Below are positions 34,789 through 44,944 of a stretch of DNA of 64,000 bases, one piece after another. The stretch is from positions 32,248-96,247 of the forward strand of contig NZ_JACJTO010000014.1 in NCBI RefSeq assembly GCF_014698755.1, written 5' to 3'. How positions within the stretch are numbered: the first letter of the stretch is position 1; each line of letters starts with the position of its first letter. A program made the position numbers and the translations under genes. This DNA is from Aphanizomenon flos-aquae FACHB-1287. Lineage in GTDB: Bacteria; Cyanobacteriota; Cyanobacteriia; Cyanobacteriales; Nostocaceae. A model generated the notes under the pieces. That model ran no database searches. It saw only the letters and a program-made list of their open reading frames with translations, and was not told where the DNA came from.

Positions 34789-37572
34789 TTAAACCATCTC
34801 AGCAGTTTGCTGCGCTTGTGGCTGGAACATAAACAGAGAATAAACCACATCACGGCGAATATTCACCATCATATCCAAGAACAACTCATAACCTTCACTC
34901 TTATACTCAATGAGCGGGTCCTTTTGCCCATAACCACGCAAGCCAACGGACTCACGCAAAGCATCCATTTGTTGCAAATGTTCCCGCCATAAAGTGTCTA
35001 TGCGTTGAAGAATAAAAAACCGTTCTGCTTGACGCATTAAACCTAATTGAATTTGGTCAATTTGCGCCTCCTTCAAATCATAGGCAATTCGGGCTTGTTC
35101 ATGAAGAAAAGCTTTAATTTCCGTAACCACCATATCCTCCAACTGGCTAGGCTGCATATCAGCCAACAGGTAAACAAACTCCTTTACCTTATCCACCAAC
35201 TTATCCAATTCCCATTCTTCCGAAGGTAAATCTGGATTGATGTAATAATCAACGATGTCGTCCATCGTTTTTTCTGCGTATTTAATCACCTGTTCCTTTA
35301 AATCTTGACCTTCCAAAACCCGGCGACGTTCCGCATAAATAGCCCGACGTTGATTATTCATCACCTCATCATACTCAAACACCTGTTTACGGATATCGTA
35401 GTAATAGGTTTCCACCTTTTTCTGCGCGCCCTCTAAGCTCCGGGTTAACATTCCCGACTCAATAGGCATATCTTCCTCCACTTGGAAAGCATTCATCAAG
35501 CCAGCAACGCGATCGCCCCCAAAGATTCGTAATAGGTTATCCTCTAAACTAAGGAAAAATCTGGTCGTCCCTGGGTCGCCTTGTCTTCCCGCCCGTCCGC
35601 GTAACTGATTATCAATTCGTCGTGATTCGTGACGTTCCGTACCAATAACGTGCAAACCGCCTCTACTTACAACTTGATCATGTTCGCGGCTGGTAAACTC
35701 TTCATACTCATGCTTAACCTGTTGGTAAGCCTCCCGCAACTTCTGAATTACCACATCATCTGTGGGGGCTTTTTCCGCCGCTACAGCCACTTTATCTTCT
35801 GCTTCCAACTCTGGTAAACTGCGCTCACCGTAAGCCTTAACAGCCACCTCTACAGCCGCTTTTAAAAGCTGTTCTGTTTCCTTTGTTAATTGAGTGGGAA
35901 AAATTTCTGGAGAAGCCCGCCAAGTTTTCACCTTTTTTCCAGGGACAAAACCTTGTCCACCACCGCTACCACCCGTAGGTAATCCCGAAACCCTTTGGAT
36001 ACTAAAACTATCATCATCATCTGGGCTAACAATCCGGGGCATAAAGTATTCCCGCAGCTTCAACCGGGCCATATACTCGGAGTTACCACCGAGAATAATA
36101 TCCGTACCCCGCCCTGCCATATTGGTGGCAATAGTTACAGCCCCACTGCGTCCGGCTTGGGCGATAATTTCCGCTTCTCGTTCCACATTTTCTGGTCTAG
36201 CATTCAGTAACTCATGGGGAATTGCCATTTCTTTGAGGAGTCGGCTCAGAAGTTCAGATTTTTCGACGCTAGTTGTCCCCACTAACACAGGTCTACCATT
36301 TTCGTGCATTTCGGCACATTCTTTAGCGATCGCTCCCCACTTTCCTGGTTCAGTCTTAAACACCATATCCGACAAATCTTCCCGTCTTCTGGGCTGATTT
36401 GTGGGAATAATCGTCACTTCCCGTTTATAAATCTTCTCAAATTCTACCTCTTCCGTTTTTGCCGTTCCCGTCATTCCCCCCAACTTGGGATAGAGTAAAA
36501 ACAGATTTTGATAGGTAATTGTCGCCAAAGTTTGGGTTTCTGGCTGAATTTCTACGTGTTCCTTCGCCTCAATAGCTTGGTGCAAACCATCACTCCAGCG
36601 TCGTCCCGGTAATACCCGACCTGTAAATTCATCCACAATCACAACTTCATCATTGCGGACAATATAATTCACATCCTTGAGGAACAACTCCTTGGCCTTA
36701 ATCGCATTAAACATAAAATGCGCCCAAGGGTCTTCTGGATCAAACAAATCTGTCACACCCAACTGATTTTCTGATTCTGCAAAACCCTCATCAGTCAAAA
36801 GAACGTTACGATCCTTTTCATTCACTTCATAATGCTCATCTTTTTGGAGAGCAAAGGCAATTTCCGCCGCTTGTAAGTATTTTTCCGTCGGTCTTTCCAC
36901 CTGACCAGAAATAATTAATGGAGTCCGGGCTTCATCAACTAAAATCGAGTCTACTTCGTCAATAACACAGAAATTAAACGGACGTTGCACCACCTCAGCC
37001 ATAGAGGTAGCCATATTATCCCGTAGGTAATCAAAACCAATTTCGCTGTTGGTGACATAAGTAATATCACAGCCATAGTTTTTTTTACGTTCACTGGGGG
37101 TCATAGTGGACTGAATTAGCCCCACACTTAACCCCAAGAACCGGTGTACCTGACCCATCCATTCCGCGTCCCGACGGGCTAGATAATCATTAACAGTGAT
37201 TACGTGGACACCCTGACCAGTCAAGGCATTGAGATAACCTGGTAAGGTCGCTACTAAGGTTTTTCCCTCACCAGTTTTCATTTCCGCAATTTGTCCATTG
37301 TGGAGAATTATACCGCCCTGTAATTGTACATCAAAGTGTCGCAATCCCAGAACACGCCGACCTGATTCCCTGACAACGGCAAAGGCTTCTGGTAAAATAT
37401 CATCTAGAGTTTCGCCATTCGCTAACCGTTGTTTAAACTCGACGGTTTTAGCTTTTAACTGTTCATCAGACAGCGGTTTAATATCTTCCTCTAAAAGGTT
37501 AATTTCTGTAATGTCAGGTTGGTATTTTTTAAGTTTACGAGCGTTGGGATCGCCCAACAAAAGTTTTAGCAT
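34789..37572 (-). CDS. secA: preprotein translocase ATPase SecA
   Basis: 927-residue motor that pushes unfolded preproteins through SecYEG into the thylakoid lumen or periplasm. Walker A lies in [11 protein letters not shown] (~85). Other marks are the DEAD-type [32 protein letters not shown] and [18 protein letters not shown], with a C-terminal helical scaffold ending [14 protein letters not shown]. The zinc-binding C-terminus of enterobacterial SecA is absent, as usual in cyanobacteria. An inserted segment of ~70 residues around [18 protein letters not shown] (~540) is also normal in this phylum. Monocistronic. Confidence 0.98.
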   Translation of the reverse strand: MLKLLLGDPNARKLKKYQPDITEINLLEEDIKPLSDEQLKAKTVEFKQRLANGETLDDILPEAFAVVRESGRRVLGLRHFDVQLQGGIILHNGQIAEMKTGEGKTLVATLPGYLNALTGQGVHVITVNDYLARRDAEWMGQVHRFLGLSVGLIQSTMTPSERKKNYGCDITYVTNSEIGFDYLRDNMATSMAEVVQRPFNFCVIDEVDSILVDEARTPLIISGQVERPTEKYLQAAEIAFALQKDEHYEVNEKDRNVLLTDEGFAESENQLGVTDLFDPEDPWAHFMFNAIKAKELFLKDVNYIVRNDEVVIVDEFTGRVLPGRRWSDGLHQAIEAKEHVEIQPETQTLATITYQNLFLLYPKLGGMTGTAKTEEVEFEKIYKREVTIIPTNQPRRREDLSDMVFKTEPGKWGAIAKECAEMHENGRPVLVGTTSVEKSELLSRLLKEMAIPHELLNARPENVEREAEIIAQAGRSGAVTIATNMAGRGTDIILGGNSEYMARLKLREYFMPRIVSPDDDDSFSIQRVSGLPTGGSGGGQGFVPGKKVKTWRASPEIFPTQLTKETEQLLKAAVEVAVKAYGERSLPELEAEDKVAVAAEKAPTDDVVIQKLREAYQQVKHEYEEFTSREHDQVVSRGGLHVIGTERHESRRIDNQLRGRAGRQGDPGTTRFFLSLEDNLLRIFGGDRVAGLMNAFQVEEDMPIESGMLTRSLEGAQKKVETYYYDIRKQVFEYDEVMNNQRRAIYAERRRVLEGQDLKEQVIKYAEKTMDDIVDYYINPDLPSEEWELDKLVDKVKEFVYLLADMQPSQLEDMVVTEIKAFLHEQARIAYDLKEAQIDQIQLGLMRQAERFFILQRIDTLWREHLQQMDALRESVGLRGYGQKDPLIEYKSEGYELFLDMMVNIRRDVVYSLFMFQPQAQQTAEMV

Positions 37573-37817
37573 GGCAGTTTATAGGACTAAATCAAGGAAA
37601 ATGGATATCTAAGACTTGGCTATATGATTATAGACATTTAATGTAACCCAGCCGTTTGGCTTATGGATGGGTGAAAAATGAGCATTTGCTCAAAAACCAA
37701 ATTCAAAAAAATGATCACTTGTATACAATGAGTGGTTTTAATTATTATTTTAATATTGAACCTGTCCGATCGTACCATTTTGCCGTTAGAAATTATGTTT
37801 CCCGCAAAGGCACAAAG

Positions 37818-37967
37818 TTAAGAGTTTATAGGATTTGCACCGTGAGCACTGGTAGCTAATCCCAATATCCAGCCCATAGCCACACTTGAGCCAAAAATAG
37901 CCAACATAAGAATCAGTAGTTGGCGTTTTAATCGCCGATGGGATTTACTTTTTACAAAATTTGCCAT
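37818..37967 (-). CDS. 49-residue membrane protein, short gene
   Basis: A small protein: MANFVKSKSHRRLKRQLL, then a hydrophobic helix (ILMLAIFGSSVAMGWILGLA, ~19-38) and a short tail HGANPINS. The basic N-terminus and single helix suggest a membrane peptide with its N-terminus in the cytoplasm. Support comes from a degenerate second copy at 38507-38585, which keeps the same start and helix words but is frameshifted. Function unknown. Confidence 0.6.
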   Translation of the reverse strand: MANFVKSKSHRRLKRQLLILMLAIFGSSVAMGWILGLATSAHGANPINS

Positions 37968-38041
37968 AAAATTCTCAGTAGGACTGTTTATTTAGTTATT
38001 GAAAGTGAGCATCGCCTAAGTTTCTAGAATTCTTGAAGATT

Positions 38042-38422
38042 ATGCTTGATTTAATTTTAATCCTGTTTCAAGTAGTTTTTCTGTCCGTATCACTAGGAAT
38101 AATATTTTTCTTGATAGATAAGATACTTGAGGTTTCCAGGAAATTCAAAGTATCAAACTACCTACCTAAATGGGGAAAGATCACAAAAGCCAGGCAATCT
38201 AAACACGGACATAATCAGAGGTTCACACCAATTAGGTACAAATATAGCAATAATCGTCACCTCTCTAGGCAGTGGAATCAATTACTAAAAAAGGTTAATT
38301 CTGATACTGCAACGGCTGAAAGACTTATTAATCATCTAAAACAAAAACATCCTGGACGGAGTGACCAATGGTACATCGAAAAAGCCATATTTGATTTGCA
38401 ACGAGATCAAGGGCGTTATTAA
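38042..38422 (+). CDS. hypothetical membrane-anchored basic protein
   Basis: About 126 residues. An N-terminal hydrophobic helix (LDLILILFQVVFLSVSLGII, ~2-21) is followed by a strongly basic, soluble domain with NRHLSRQWNQLLKKVN, ERLINHLKQKHPGRSDQWY and EKAIFDLQRD. The C-terminal part looks like a small helical domain seen in cyanobacterial hypothetical proteins. The frame offers a TTG at 38033; ATG at 38042 is preferred. Divergent from the 49-residue protein. Function unknown. Confidence 0.7.
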   Translation: MLDLILILFQVVFLSVSLGIIFFLIDKILEVSRKFKVSNYLPKWGKITKARQSKHGHNQRFTPIRYKYSNNRHLSRQWNQLLKKVNSDTATAERLINHLKQKHPGRSDQWYIEKAIFDLQRDQGRY

Positions 38423-38506
38423 CCAATTACTAATACACGGTCATGATCAAATATAAGTAATTTACGTAATTACCCAACGAGTATATACAAATATTCATGG
38501 ACTTTA

Positions 38507-38585
38507 ATTGAGCCAAAAATAGCCAACATAAGCATCAGTAGTGTTCTAGCCGGTGGTAGGATTTGTTTTTTGCTAAATTTGCCAT
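38507..38585 (-). pseudogene. degenerate second copy of the 49-residue membrane protein
   Basis: Reverse strand begins MANLAKNKSYHRLEHY then stops. After a frame change the words LMLAIFGS follow, matching the 37818-37967 gene. Similarity includes upstream bases (GCCATAGAGTTCTCA versus GCCATAAAATTCTCA). The two lie about 600 bp apart in the same orientation, so this is a decayed tandem duplicate. Confidence 0.6.
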
Positions 38586-38601
38586 AGAGTTCTCAATTTG
38601 A

Positions 38602-39246
38602 CTATTTATTTGCAGTAGGTAAGGGGAAAGTTCCTAAAATTTCATCAACTCCAGCACCTCTGCTTTCACCATTTCTTACCCAATCATTATTATCATCTAT
38701 GAAAACTACTCCATCTTGAAAATAACATTGGAGTTCTATGAATTTTTTATCTTCTGATATTAAAAAGTTGAAAGCTCCCCAGTTTGTAGCACATTTAAAT
38801 TGAGCTTTTTTGACTTGATTACTGTATTTTTCTTGTAGATATTTAGCATAGGGTGGATCGGTGGGTAAGGGTGCTAAAAATGTATCTTCGTTTCCTGGGG
38901 TTGGTAATCCACCTAAAGAAAATCCCCGACGACTACCATCTTTAAATTTTTTAGCATCCCAACAAGTAAGAGAAACTTTTGTGTTTTTATCAAAAACTTC
39001 TAAACCGATAATTTTATTAGCTCGACATTGCTTTTTATATCCTTCGATATATTCTGGATAGAGTTTAGTTAATTGTTTAAACAATGTTTCACATTTTTGT
39101 TTCCTCCCACATTGTCCCTTAATAATTGGACTTTTTATGGGTTTTGCTAATACAATTTTTGAGTTAAAAACTTCTAACCCAACTAAGAGACTAACTAATG
39201 TTGTCATCATGGGGAATAAAAGAATCAGGCTTTTTGATTTTATCAT
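38602..39246 (-). CDS. secreted hypothetical protein
   Basis: About 214 residues beginning MIKSKSLILLFPMMTTLVSL, a signal peptide, with an in-frame TTG further upstream at 39297. The mature part has six cysteines in a pattern (GQCGRKQKCE, CRAN, LTCWD, KCATNWG, LQCYFQ) suggesting disulfides and export. The stretch KKFKDGSRRGFSLGG and the acidic VVFIDDNNDWV lie in the second half. I do not recognise the family. Confidence 0.7.
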   Translation of the reverse strand: MIKSKSLILLFPMMTTLVSLLVGLEVFNSKIVLAKPIKSPIIKGQCGRKQKCETLFKQLTKLYPEYIEGYKKQCRANKIIGLEVFDKNTKVSLTCWDAKKFKDGSRRGFSLGGLPTPGNEDTFLAPLPTDPPYAKYLQEKYSNQVKKAQFKCATNWGAFNFLISEDKKFIELQCYFQDGVVFIDDNNDWVRNGESRGAGVDEILGTFPLPTANK

Positions 39247-39388
39247 ATTTGTAACCACTTGTGTTATTGATTTTTTGTTATGTTTCCTTGTTACCAATTA
39301 CCAGATTTTGCGAACATAGAAGCTGTTTAAACGTGCATAATAATTTACCATTAAGTTTAGAATCTTTATAGTAATCATGCACAAAAAC

Positions 39389-39841
39389 TCACAGACTTTC
39401 TAAATAGGTCAACAAATCTGACATTTCTTGCAAACTAGGCTGGAATTTGGGCATAGGGGGAGTTTCTCCGCTAGTTACTTGATGAATTAGTCCATAGCGG
39501 GATTTATATTTGGAGATTTCACGTAAACTCGGTCCAACTAGGCCATTTGCTTCTAACCCATGACAACCAGCACAGTTAATTTGGAAAATAGCTTTTCCTT
39601 GAACTAGGTTACCCTGAAGGGATAGAACACTTTTAACATAAGGATCAGAGGCTTTGATGATTTCAATCCCAAACAGGATTAATGGGAGAGCTATCAGTAT
39701 CGCTACGACAAAGATAACGATCTGTTGAATCAGGGTTTCAGGTTTTGTCAGATGGTTATCCAAAAGAGTTGCTTCTACAGTCTTCAAGTTTTCATTTCCT
39801 ACACATAGCTTAAAATTTATTGATTGTGTTTGCAAGTACAT
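39389..39841 (-). CDS. cytM: cytochrome cM
   Basis: A membrane-anchored c-type cytochrome. It has one hydrophobic helix (~44-63, IVIFVVAILIALPLILFGIE) followed by a small cytochrome c domain with the heme motif CAGCH (~90-94) and a Met ligand region TPPMPKF. The match is to cyanobacterial CytM, a low-abundance cytochrome linked to respiration/photosynthesis switching under stress. It is divergent from petG, an arrangement I recall for cytM in Nostoc relatives. The first ~35 residues before LTKPETLIQQ are longer than usual, so the true start may be an internal TTG. Confidence 0.85.
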   Translation of the reverse strand: MYLQTQSINFKLCVGNENLKTVEATLLDNHLTKPETLIQQIVIFVVAILIALPLILFGIEIIKASDPYVKSVLSLQGNLVQGKAIFQINCAGCHGLEANGLVGPSLREISKYKSRYGLIHQVTSGETPPMPKFQPSLQEMSDLLTYLESL

Positions 39842-39962
39842 TAGATGATTTTTATATAGTATTTAGATTTAAAACTATTATAAGATGCGGGATCAATGTC
39901 AAATTTGGTAAAATCAAAAACAGGACACGAATCTTTCTATAATTGTAACAAGGAGATTTACA

Positions 39963-40076
39963 GTGGTTGAACCCCTATTATCCGGTATTGTGCTTGGCTT
40001 AGTTTTTGTAACTTTAAGCGGACTATTTTACGCAGCTTATAGACAATATAAGCGTCCTACTGAATTGGGCGGCTGA
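39963..40076 (+). CDS. petG: cytochrome b6-f complex subunit 5 (PetG)
   Basis: A 37-residue single-helix subunit needed for assembly or stability of the cytochrome b6-f complex in thylakoid membranes. The reading is [20 protein letters not shown] followed by [17 protein letters not shown], which matches PetG nearly throughout. The start is GTG, placed by an AAGGAG ribosome site 7 bases upstream. Divergent from cytM, with about 120 bp between them. Confidence 0.95.
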   Translation: MVEPLLSGIVLGLVFVTLSGLFYAAYRQYKRPTELGG

Positions 40077-40082
40077 TATTAA

Positions 40083-40667
40083 TTAAGGAAGCAGGGAAGG
40101 AATCGAGTTTTCCTGATTTCCGATTCCCTGCTCTTGATAAAATGTTAAAGCTGTGTTACCATAAGCTTTATGACGGCAAATTTCCCAGTTAGGAATATTT
40201 GGTGGTGTCCAGTCTTGAAGACGATGTTCCACCGCTATTTCCCCCAGGGAATCTAAAAGCTGATACTGAGCGATCGCTTTTAATACTGGTTCATATAATC
40301 CACTAGCATAAGGTGGATCAAAGTATATTCTGTCAAATTTTTGACCTGATAATCTTTTTAATTGTTGAGTAATATTTCCCCGCAATAGCTGAAATTTCTG
40401 TTCTGATTTGGCTACCTGTTGCCAATTTTCTTGGATAATAACACAGGCAAGACTTGATTGTTCAATACCAATCACAACGCTGGCTTCTCTACATAAAGCC
40501 TCTGCACCCATAGAACCACTACCGGCACATAAATCTAACCAGCGACAACCACGGATTGTTCCCTGCCAAATATTAAACAATGCTTCCCTGACCCGCGCAC
40601 TGGTAGGTCTGGTATGTTCACCTGGCAAGGTTTTAAGCAGACGATTCCCGTAAATTCTCAAACTCAT
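40083..40667 (-). CDS. rsmD: 16S rRNA (guanine(966)-N(2))-methyltransferase
   Basis: Methylates G966 of 16S rRNA in the 30S subunit using S-adenosylmethionine. The 194 residues show the family start (RIYGNRLLKTLPGEHTRPTS), RVREALFNIW, the SAM motif WLDLCAGSGSMGAEAL and the catalytic FDRIYFDPPYASGLY (DPPY). Convergent with petG, with stops 6 bp apart, and upstream of it on the same strand is hisH, 75 bp away. Confidence 0.95.
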   Translation of the reverse strand: MSLRIYGNRLLKTLPGEHTRPTSARVREALFNIWQGTIRGCRWLDLCAGSGSMGAEALCREASVVIGIEQSSLACVIIQENWQQVAKSEQKFQLLRGNITQQLKRLSGQKFDRIYFDPPYASGLYEPVLKAIAQYQLLDSLGEIAVEHRLQDWTPPNIPNWEICRHKAYGNTALTFYQEQGIGNQENSIPSLLP

Positions 40668-40741
40668 TACTTATTGATCATTAAAACTGAAAACTTGAAA
40701 AAATAAACACCTGAAAACATTGAAAATATTGCAAACTTTTG

Positions 40742-41377
40742 TTAAGCAAAGACTTTTTCCCGGACTTGAGCCACAAAATTAGATAGGATTTGCAAACCCA
40801 CATTTGATGATTTTTCAGGATGGAATTGCACAGCCATGAGATTTTCATGAGCGATAGCGGCCGTAAAAGTTTGATCACCATGGGTAACAGTTGCTGCCTG
40901 GACGCGGGGATTTGTGGGTTCAACATAGTAAGAATGAACAAAATAAACCCAAGGATCGATAGGCAAATGTTCCCATAAAAGATTTTTTGGTTGGTTGAGT
41001 TGGAGTTGATTCCAACCCATATGGGGAATTGTCAGTCCGGGTTGAGAACGAAATCGACGAACTTTTCCGGGAACAATTCCTAGTCCTGGTAATGTTCCTT
41101 CGGTGCTGGATTCAAACAAGATTTGTAATCCTAAACAAATACCTAAGAACGGTTTACTAGAAGCGATTGCCTCTTTAATCGGTTTTTCCAAACCACGCGA
41201 TCGCAAATGTTGCACCGCTGGATCAAATGCTCCCACTCCTGGTAAAACTATAGCATCTGCTTTCGCCAACTCTTGAGAACAATAAGTAACTTGAGGAGTT
41301 GCACCAGCTTTTTCTAATCCTTTGCAGACAGAGTGCAAATTTCCCATATCATAATCAACAACTGCAATCACTGGCAT
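40742..41377 (-). CDS. hisH: imidazole glycerol phosphate synthase, glutaminase subunit
   Basis: Class I glutamine amidotransferase supplying ammonia to HisF in histidine synthesis. 211 residues with VDYDMGNLHSVCKGLEKAGA, the nucleophile Cys in KPFLGICLGLQILFE (~80), and the catalytic His/Glu in AVQFHPEKSS (~185). ATG start with a ribosome-site-like AAGGAG. The cyclase gene hisF is 13 kb away in this window. Confidence 0.97.
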   Translation of the reverse strand: MPVIAVVDYDMGNLHSVCKGLEKAGATPQVTYCSQELAKADAIVLPGVGAFDPAVQHLRSRGLEKPIKEAIASSKPFLGICLGLQILFESSTEGTLPGLGIVPGKVRRFRSQPGLTIPHMGWNQLQLNQPKNLLWEHLPIDPWVYFVHSYYVEPTNPRVQAATVTHGDQTFTAAIAHENLMAVQFHPEKSSNVGLQILSNFVAQVREKVFA

Positions 41378-41455
41378 TTAGCTGCTCCTTATAAATTTCT
41401 GAGGGAGGGCATTTAATTATTCTAATTCTAATTATCATTCATAATTAAAAAAAAT

Positions 41456-41983
41456 ACTATTTCTTTTGACATTTGGTTAGGTGAACAAAAATCAAATTTA
41501 TCCGCCGGCTTGTTCCTCGCACTAGGGAAAATGGTTTTACCCACCCATGATTTGATTTTTTTGTCTCGTTTACCTGTAGATGTGTAATTGGCCAGTGATG
41601 CCGTCATTGCCAAAATTAATGAACTCCGACCTGACTATATTATCTATTGTGCTATGGCGGCAATTCGTTCACAATTAAGCGTAGAAGTCATTGCCAGTAG
41701 TACAAACATCTTGCCTCAAGAGTCTATAAATTCTCCTGAACAGATTTTACAAACCACCGTTGATCTTGAAAAATTATTAGTGGCAACAGCAGCGGTGAAG
41801 ATTAGCTACGATTGTGGTAAGTTTGTTTGTGAGGGAGTTTATTATTCAGTTTTGGAATATTTACACCGATCTCAACTGCCAATTAAGTGTATTTTTGTTC
41901 ATGTACCAATTTTAAATCAAGAAAACTTGATAGACAAAATTGCTGATTTTGTTTTGATCATTAACAATTCGGCATTTCTCTAG
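41456..41983 (+). pseudogene. peptidase C15 (pyroglutamyl-peptidase-like), interrupted
   Basis: A single frame reads TISFDIWLGEQKSNLSAGLF ... FLSRLPVDV, then a TAA stop at 41585-41587, then LASDAVIAKINELRPDYIIY ... CGKFVCEGVYYSVLEYL ... IFVHVPIL. The whole path follows the C15 family, with the nucleophile Cys (FVCEG) and His (FVHVP) kept. No ATG is seen at the expected start, and the segment that should hold the catalytic Glu reads AMAAIR. Stop, missing start and missing Glu together argue for a decayed gene. Reinitiation at TTG 41588 could give a 131-residue fragment. Confidence 0.75.
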
Positions 41984-42021
41984 AAATATTAACTTCTGTT
42001 TAAACAAATCTATTCATTATT

Positions 42022-43377
42022 ATGTTGCCATTATTGTTTGCTTTTACCCTTGCTCAATCTGTTCCAGCTAAACCACTAGAAGAGATATTGCAAATACAAT
42101 CAGTACGTGCTTTGCCGGGAAGACTAGATGTAGTGCCAGTATTTAACAGTAACAGTCCAGAACTAGTATTAAAAGAGGGAATTTTACTTTCTACATTTCC
42201 AGCAGCGGGAAAAAAAGTCACATCAGCCCATTTAAATTTTCGTCTGCGCGGACAATTCGATATTTTTGCCCATCATATTGCTAAAGCTGACCCACCAGAA
42301 AATTTACGTTCTCTTTACTTGGGCATAATCTTACATAATCCTGGTACTCAACCGTTAACAATTAATATATTGCAGGGTGCGAGTTATTTAAGTCAACCAG
42401 ATGCACCATTTAAGGAATTAGCATCTTTAATTCCCAATGACTTAGGAACAGTTTTTGCAGGTCCTGGTAGTCGCGTCATGTCTGATATTTTGAGAGGACA
42501 AAGACAAGATATTTTCCCCCCACAAATTATTATTCCCCCAGGGGAAAGCCAGATGTTATTAAATTTACCAATTCCCGTACAAGGACTCAGACCGCCTATC
42601 AATGGTCGGTCTACATATCTGCGACTGCGGAGTAATGGTAATGTTTATGCTGCCAGTTTGGCGATGTTTGCCCGGATAAATACTGATGGTAGCGAACGTG
42701 CACCCAATCTAGCTGAATGGCAAAATTTATTAGATAATGGTGAATTATCTACTCCTAGAGATAAGGTTCCCACCCCCATTACAGGAAATAATAAACCTGC
42801 AATTTATGGACGTGTAGCGGGAGTATCTAGGGGTTCTCGATGGTTAGCAAATATAGTAGATAAACCTCAAGGCAGGTATTTAACTATTCCTCAACGTGGT
42901 GCAGCGTTCTCCTACGGTTTAAGTACCTTACATGGGGGCACTTGGGGAACAAATCAGATTCAAACCGCACCCATGTTAGTCCGCTATCCTGATACTGCCT
43001 ATTACGCTCATGGTAATTATGGTATTCAATATACTCTTGATCTACCTCTATACAATAATACTAAAAGTGAACAAACTGTAAGTATTGCTATCCAAACTCC
43101 TATTAAAGAAAATCAGTTAAGCAAACCTGGATTGCGCTTTCTCAACTCTCCGCCGCGTCAGATCTTTTTTAGAGGAACGGTGCGCTTACGTTATCAGAAA
43201 CAGGGAGAATGGCAAAATAAATTTTTCCATTTAGTTCAAAAACGTGGTGAAGTAGGAGAATCTTTGGTATCATTGGATATAAAACCAGATAAAGTTTCTT
43301 TAGTCCAAGTAGATTTTCTTTATCCACCAGATGCTTCACCACCACAGGTTTTAACGGTATCAACTCAGGCTAAGTAG
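42022..43377 (+). CDS. DUF3370 family exported protein
   Basis: 451 residues with a short N-terminal hydrophobic signal (LPLLFAFTLAQSVPA). The rest is beta-rich and matches DUF3370, a family confined largely to cyanobacteria: RALPGRLDVVPVFNSNSPEL, GIILHNPGTQPLTINILQGA, GPGSRVMSDILRG and IPPGESQMLLNLPIPV. Possibly periplasmic or surface-located; function unknown. It starts 38 bp after the peptidase C15 remnant on the same strand. Confidence 0.85.
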   Translation: MLPLLFAFTLAQSVPAKPLEEILQIQSVRALPGRLDVVPVFNSNSPELVLKEGILLSTFPAAGKKVTSAHLNFRLRGQFDIFAHHIAKADPPENLRSLYLGIILHNPGTQPLTINILQGASYLSQPDAPFKELASLIPNDLGTVFAGPGSRVMSDILRGQRQDIFPPQIIIPPGESQMLLNLPIPVQGLRPPINGRSTYLRLRSNGNVYAASLAMFARINTDGSERAPNLAEWQNLLDNGELSTPRDKVPTPITGNNKPAIYGRVAGVSRGSRWLANIVDKPQGRYLTIPQRGAAFSYGLSTLHGGTWGTNQIQTAPMLVRYPDTAYYAHGNYGIQYTLDLPLYNNTKSEQTVSIAIQTPIKENQLSKPGLRFLNSPPRQIFFRGTVRLRYQKQGEWQNKFFHLVQKRGEVGESLVSLDIKPDKVSLVQVDFLYPPDASPPQVLTVSTQAK

Positions 43378-43392
43378 TTCAACATAACCGAG

Positions 43393-43442
43393 TCAGACCC
43401 CCAACTTCTTCAAAAAATCCGGGTTTGGGGATCTTTTTGATA
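43393..43442 (+). terminator. possible terminator / dispersed hairpin after DUF3370
   Basis: GACCCCCAAC pairs with GTTTGGGGATC around a loop of about 20 bases, followed by a run of five T. The words CCCCCAACTTCTTCAAAAA belong to a repeat common in cyanobacterial gaps, so it may be a mobile hairpin that also stops transcription. Confidence 0.4.
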
Positions 43443-43680
43443 TCTTGATTATTCACATTAAAAAAGTTAAAAAATAAGTAAAAAAAGCTATCAGGGTATA
43501 AATTAACATAGAAAATTTACAAAAAAAAGGGAACAGACAAGAAACACTCTTATACACCAGTTTTAAGCTCAGTGAAAAAAAGTTGAATCATGAAACTCTT
43601 GTGTGCGGGTATAAACAGCCAAAATCCTGAACCTTCTGGCATTGAAATTGATTCTCTTGGGTTTCTAGACATTTTTAAGA

Positions 43681-43836
43681 CTATTCTTGCTCCAAACAGG
43701 GCAAGTAGTAAATAAGCTGTCGGGCTGCTATTGTATCATGACCAGGAATTAAATCCGCGTAATCTGAAACCCCTGTAGAGAAGTTATATGTAACATCTCT
43801 ACCATTTTTTTGGAGATATTTAAGAGGGTGTTGGAA
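43681..43836 (-). pseudogene. short gene remnant in the DUF3370-epimerase gap
   Basis: A minus-strand frame of 51 codons with no ATG contains KYLQKNGRDVTYNFSTGVSD and ends ARQLIYYLPCLEQE before a TAG. The wording is protein-like and has no start, so it looks like the C-terminal remnant of a deleted gene. Family not recognised. The rest of the 43443-44005 gap holds palindromic 'cctccc...gggagg' words (43862-43905) and no gene. Confidence 0.3.
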
Positions 43837-44005
43837 AAGTTATGATTGATGTATCAAATATTTTCGACCCCTCCCTAAACCTCCCTTATGCTTTGGGGAG
43901 GGAACTGGATTTTCTTGTTTCTCCCCTTCATAAAGACTAAGAGGGGTAAAAATGTGATAAAAATTACGGGATACCACTTTTAAAACATTCTTTACCCATT
44001 ACCGA

Positions 44006-44938
44006 TTATAAACTGCTCAAGATTTCATCATCTACAGAAAAATCGACTTCTAATTTATCTTGTCCACTGATTAAATAGTCATTGTCCCAAGAATCTTTTA
44101 AACCAGAAATTAAATCATATTGAGGTTGCCAATTTAATTCTATTTGTGCTTTATTTATTGATGCAAAGAAATGCTGCACTCGCATAGGGAAAGATTTGCG
44201 TTTACCAAAATCAAACTTTTTAGGGTCATAATGGACTATTTTGAGATCATCGGCAGATTGACCAGCGGCCACAGCACAAGCACGAGCTAAACCGTCAAAA
44301 GTGACATAGCGATCGCCTGAGATATTATAAATTTGTCCAATTGCTTTTTCATTGCCAATTACTTGTATCATTGCTTGGGCTAAATCTAATACATGACCTA
44401 GCTGAGTCAAGTGCATACCATTACCAGGGATAGGAATGGGACGATGACGGATAATTCTTTCAAAAAACCAACTTTCCAAAGGGTTATAATTTTGGGGACC
44501 ATAGATATAAGTAGGACGAATAGAAGTAAAGGGAATACCTAATTGTTTGAGGTAAGATTCCGTTTCATGTTTACCCTTATGACGACTTTTAGGATCTACT
44601 GTATCCCCTTCCAAATGAGGCATTTGGTCAGATTTCAGATACACCCCAGCGGAACTCATATAAACAAAGTGTTTTATCCGGCCTTGAAAAATTTCTGCCA
44701 GGGGTTGCGTATCCGCAAGCTCTCTGCCATTATTATCAAAAACAACATCAAAGTTTTCCTGTGCTAATTTTTCTTGAAGTTGATTTGAGTCAGTGCGGTC
44801 GCCTATAATTTGTCCTACTCCTGAAGGTGTGGGATGATTACCACGATTAAACAAAACTACCTCATGTCCAGCTTTTATCAGTAGTTGAGTTAAGTACACA
44901 CCAATAAAGCGAGTTCCACCAATAACCAAAATCCGCAT
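44006..44938 (-). CDS. NAD(P)-dependent epimerase, CSP41-like
   Basis: 310-residue short-chain-type epimerase/dehydratase. The Rossmann motif GGTRFIGVYLTQLL is at the N-terminus, with MSSAGVYLKSD and later PTYIYGPQNYNPLESWFFER. The expected Tyr-x-x-x-Lys is not clean (HKGKHETESYLK), as in CSP41 proteins, which bind stem-loop RNA in chloroplasts. It may act on a sugar nucleotide or on RNA; its position beside polysaccharide genes is compatible with either. Divergent from the GT4 gene. Confidence 0.8.
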   Translation of the reverse strand: MRILVIGGTRFIGVYLTQLLIKAGHEVVLFNRGNHPTPSGVGQIIGDRTDSNQLQEKLAQENFDVVFDNNGRELADTQPLAEIFQGRIKHFVYMSSAGVYLKSDQMPHLEGDTVDPKSRHKGKHETESYLKQLGIPFTSIRPTYIYGPQNYNPLESWFFERIIRHRPIPIPGNGMHLTQLGHVLDLAQAMIQVIGNEKAIGQIYNISGDRYVTFDGLARACAVAAGQSADDLKIVHYDPKKFDFGKRKSFPMRVQHFFASINKAQIELNWQPQYDLISGLKDSWDNDYLISGQDKLEVDFSVDDEILSSL

Positions 44939-44944
44939 AACGTT

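Noticed and set aside
35894..36397. 167-codon plus-strand frame inside secA
   Set aside because: Antisense shadow of conserved SecA sequence, with no family resemblance or ribosome site.
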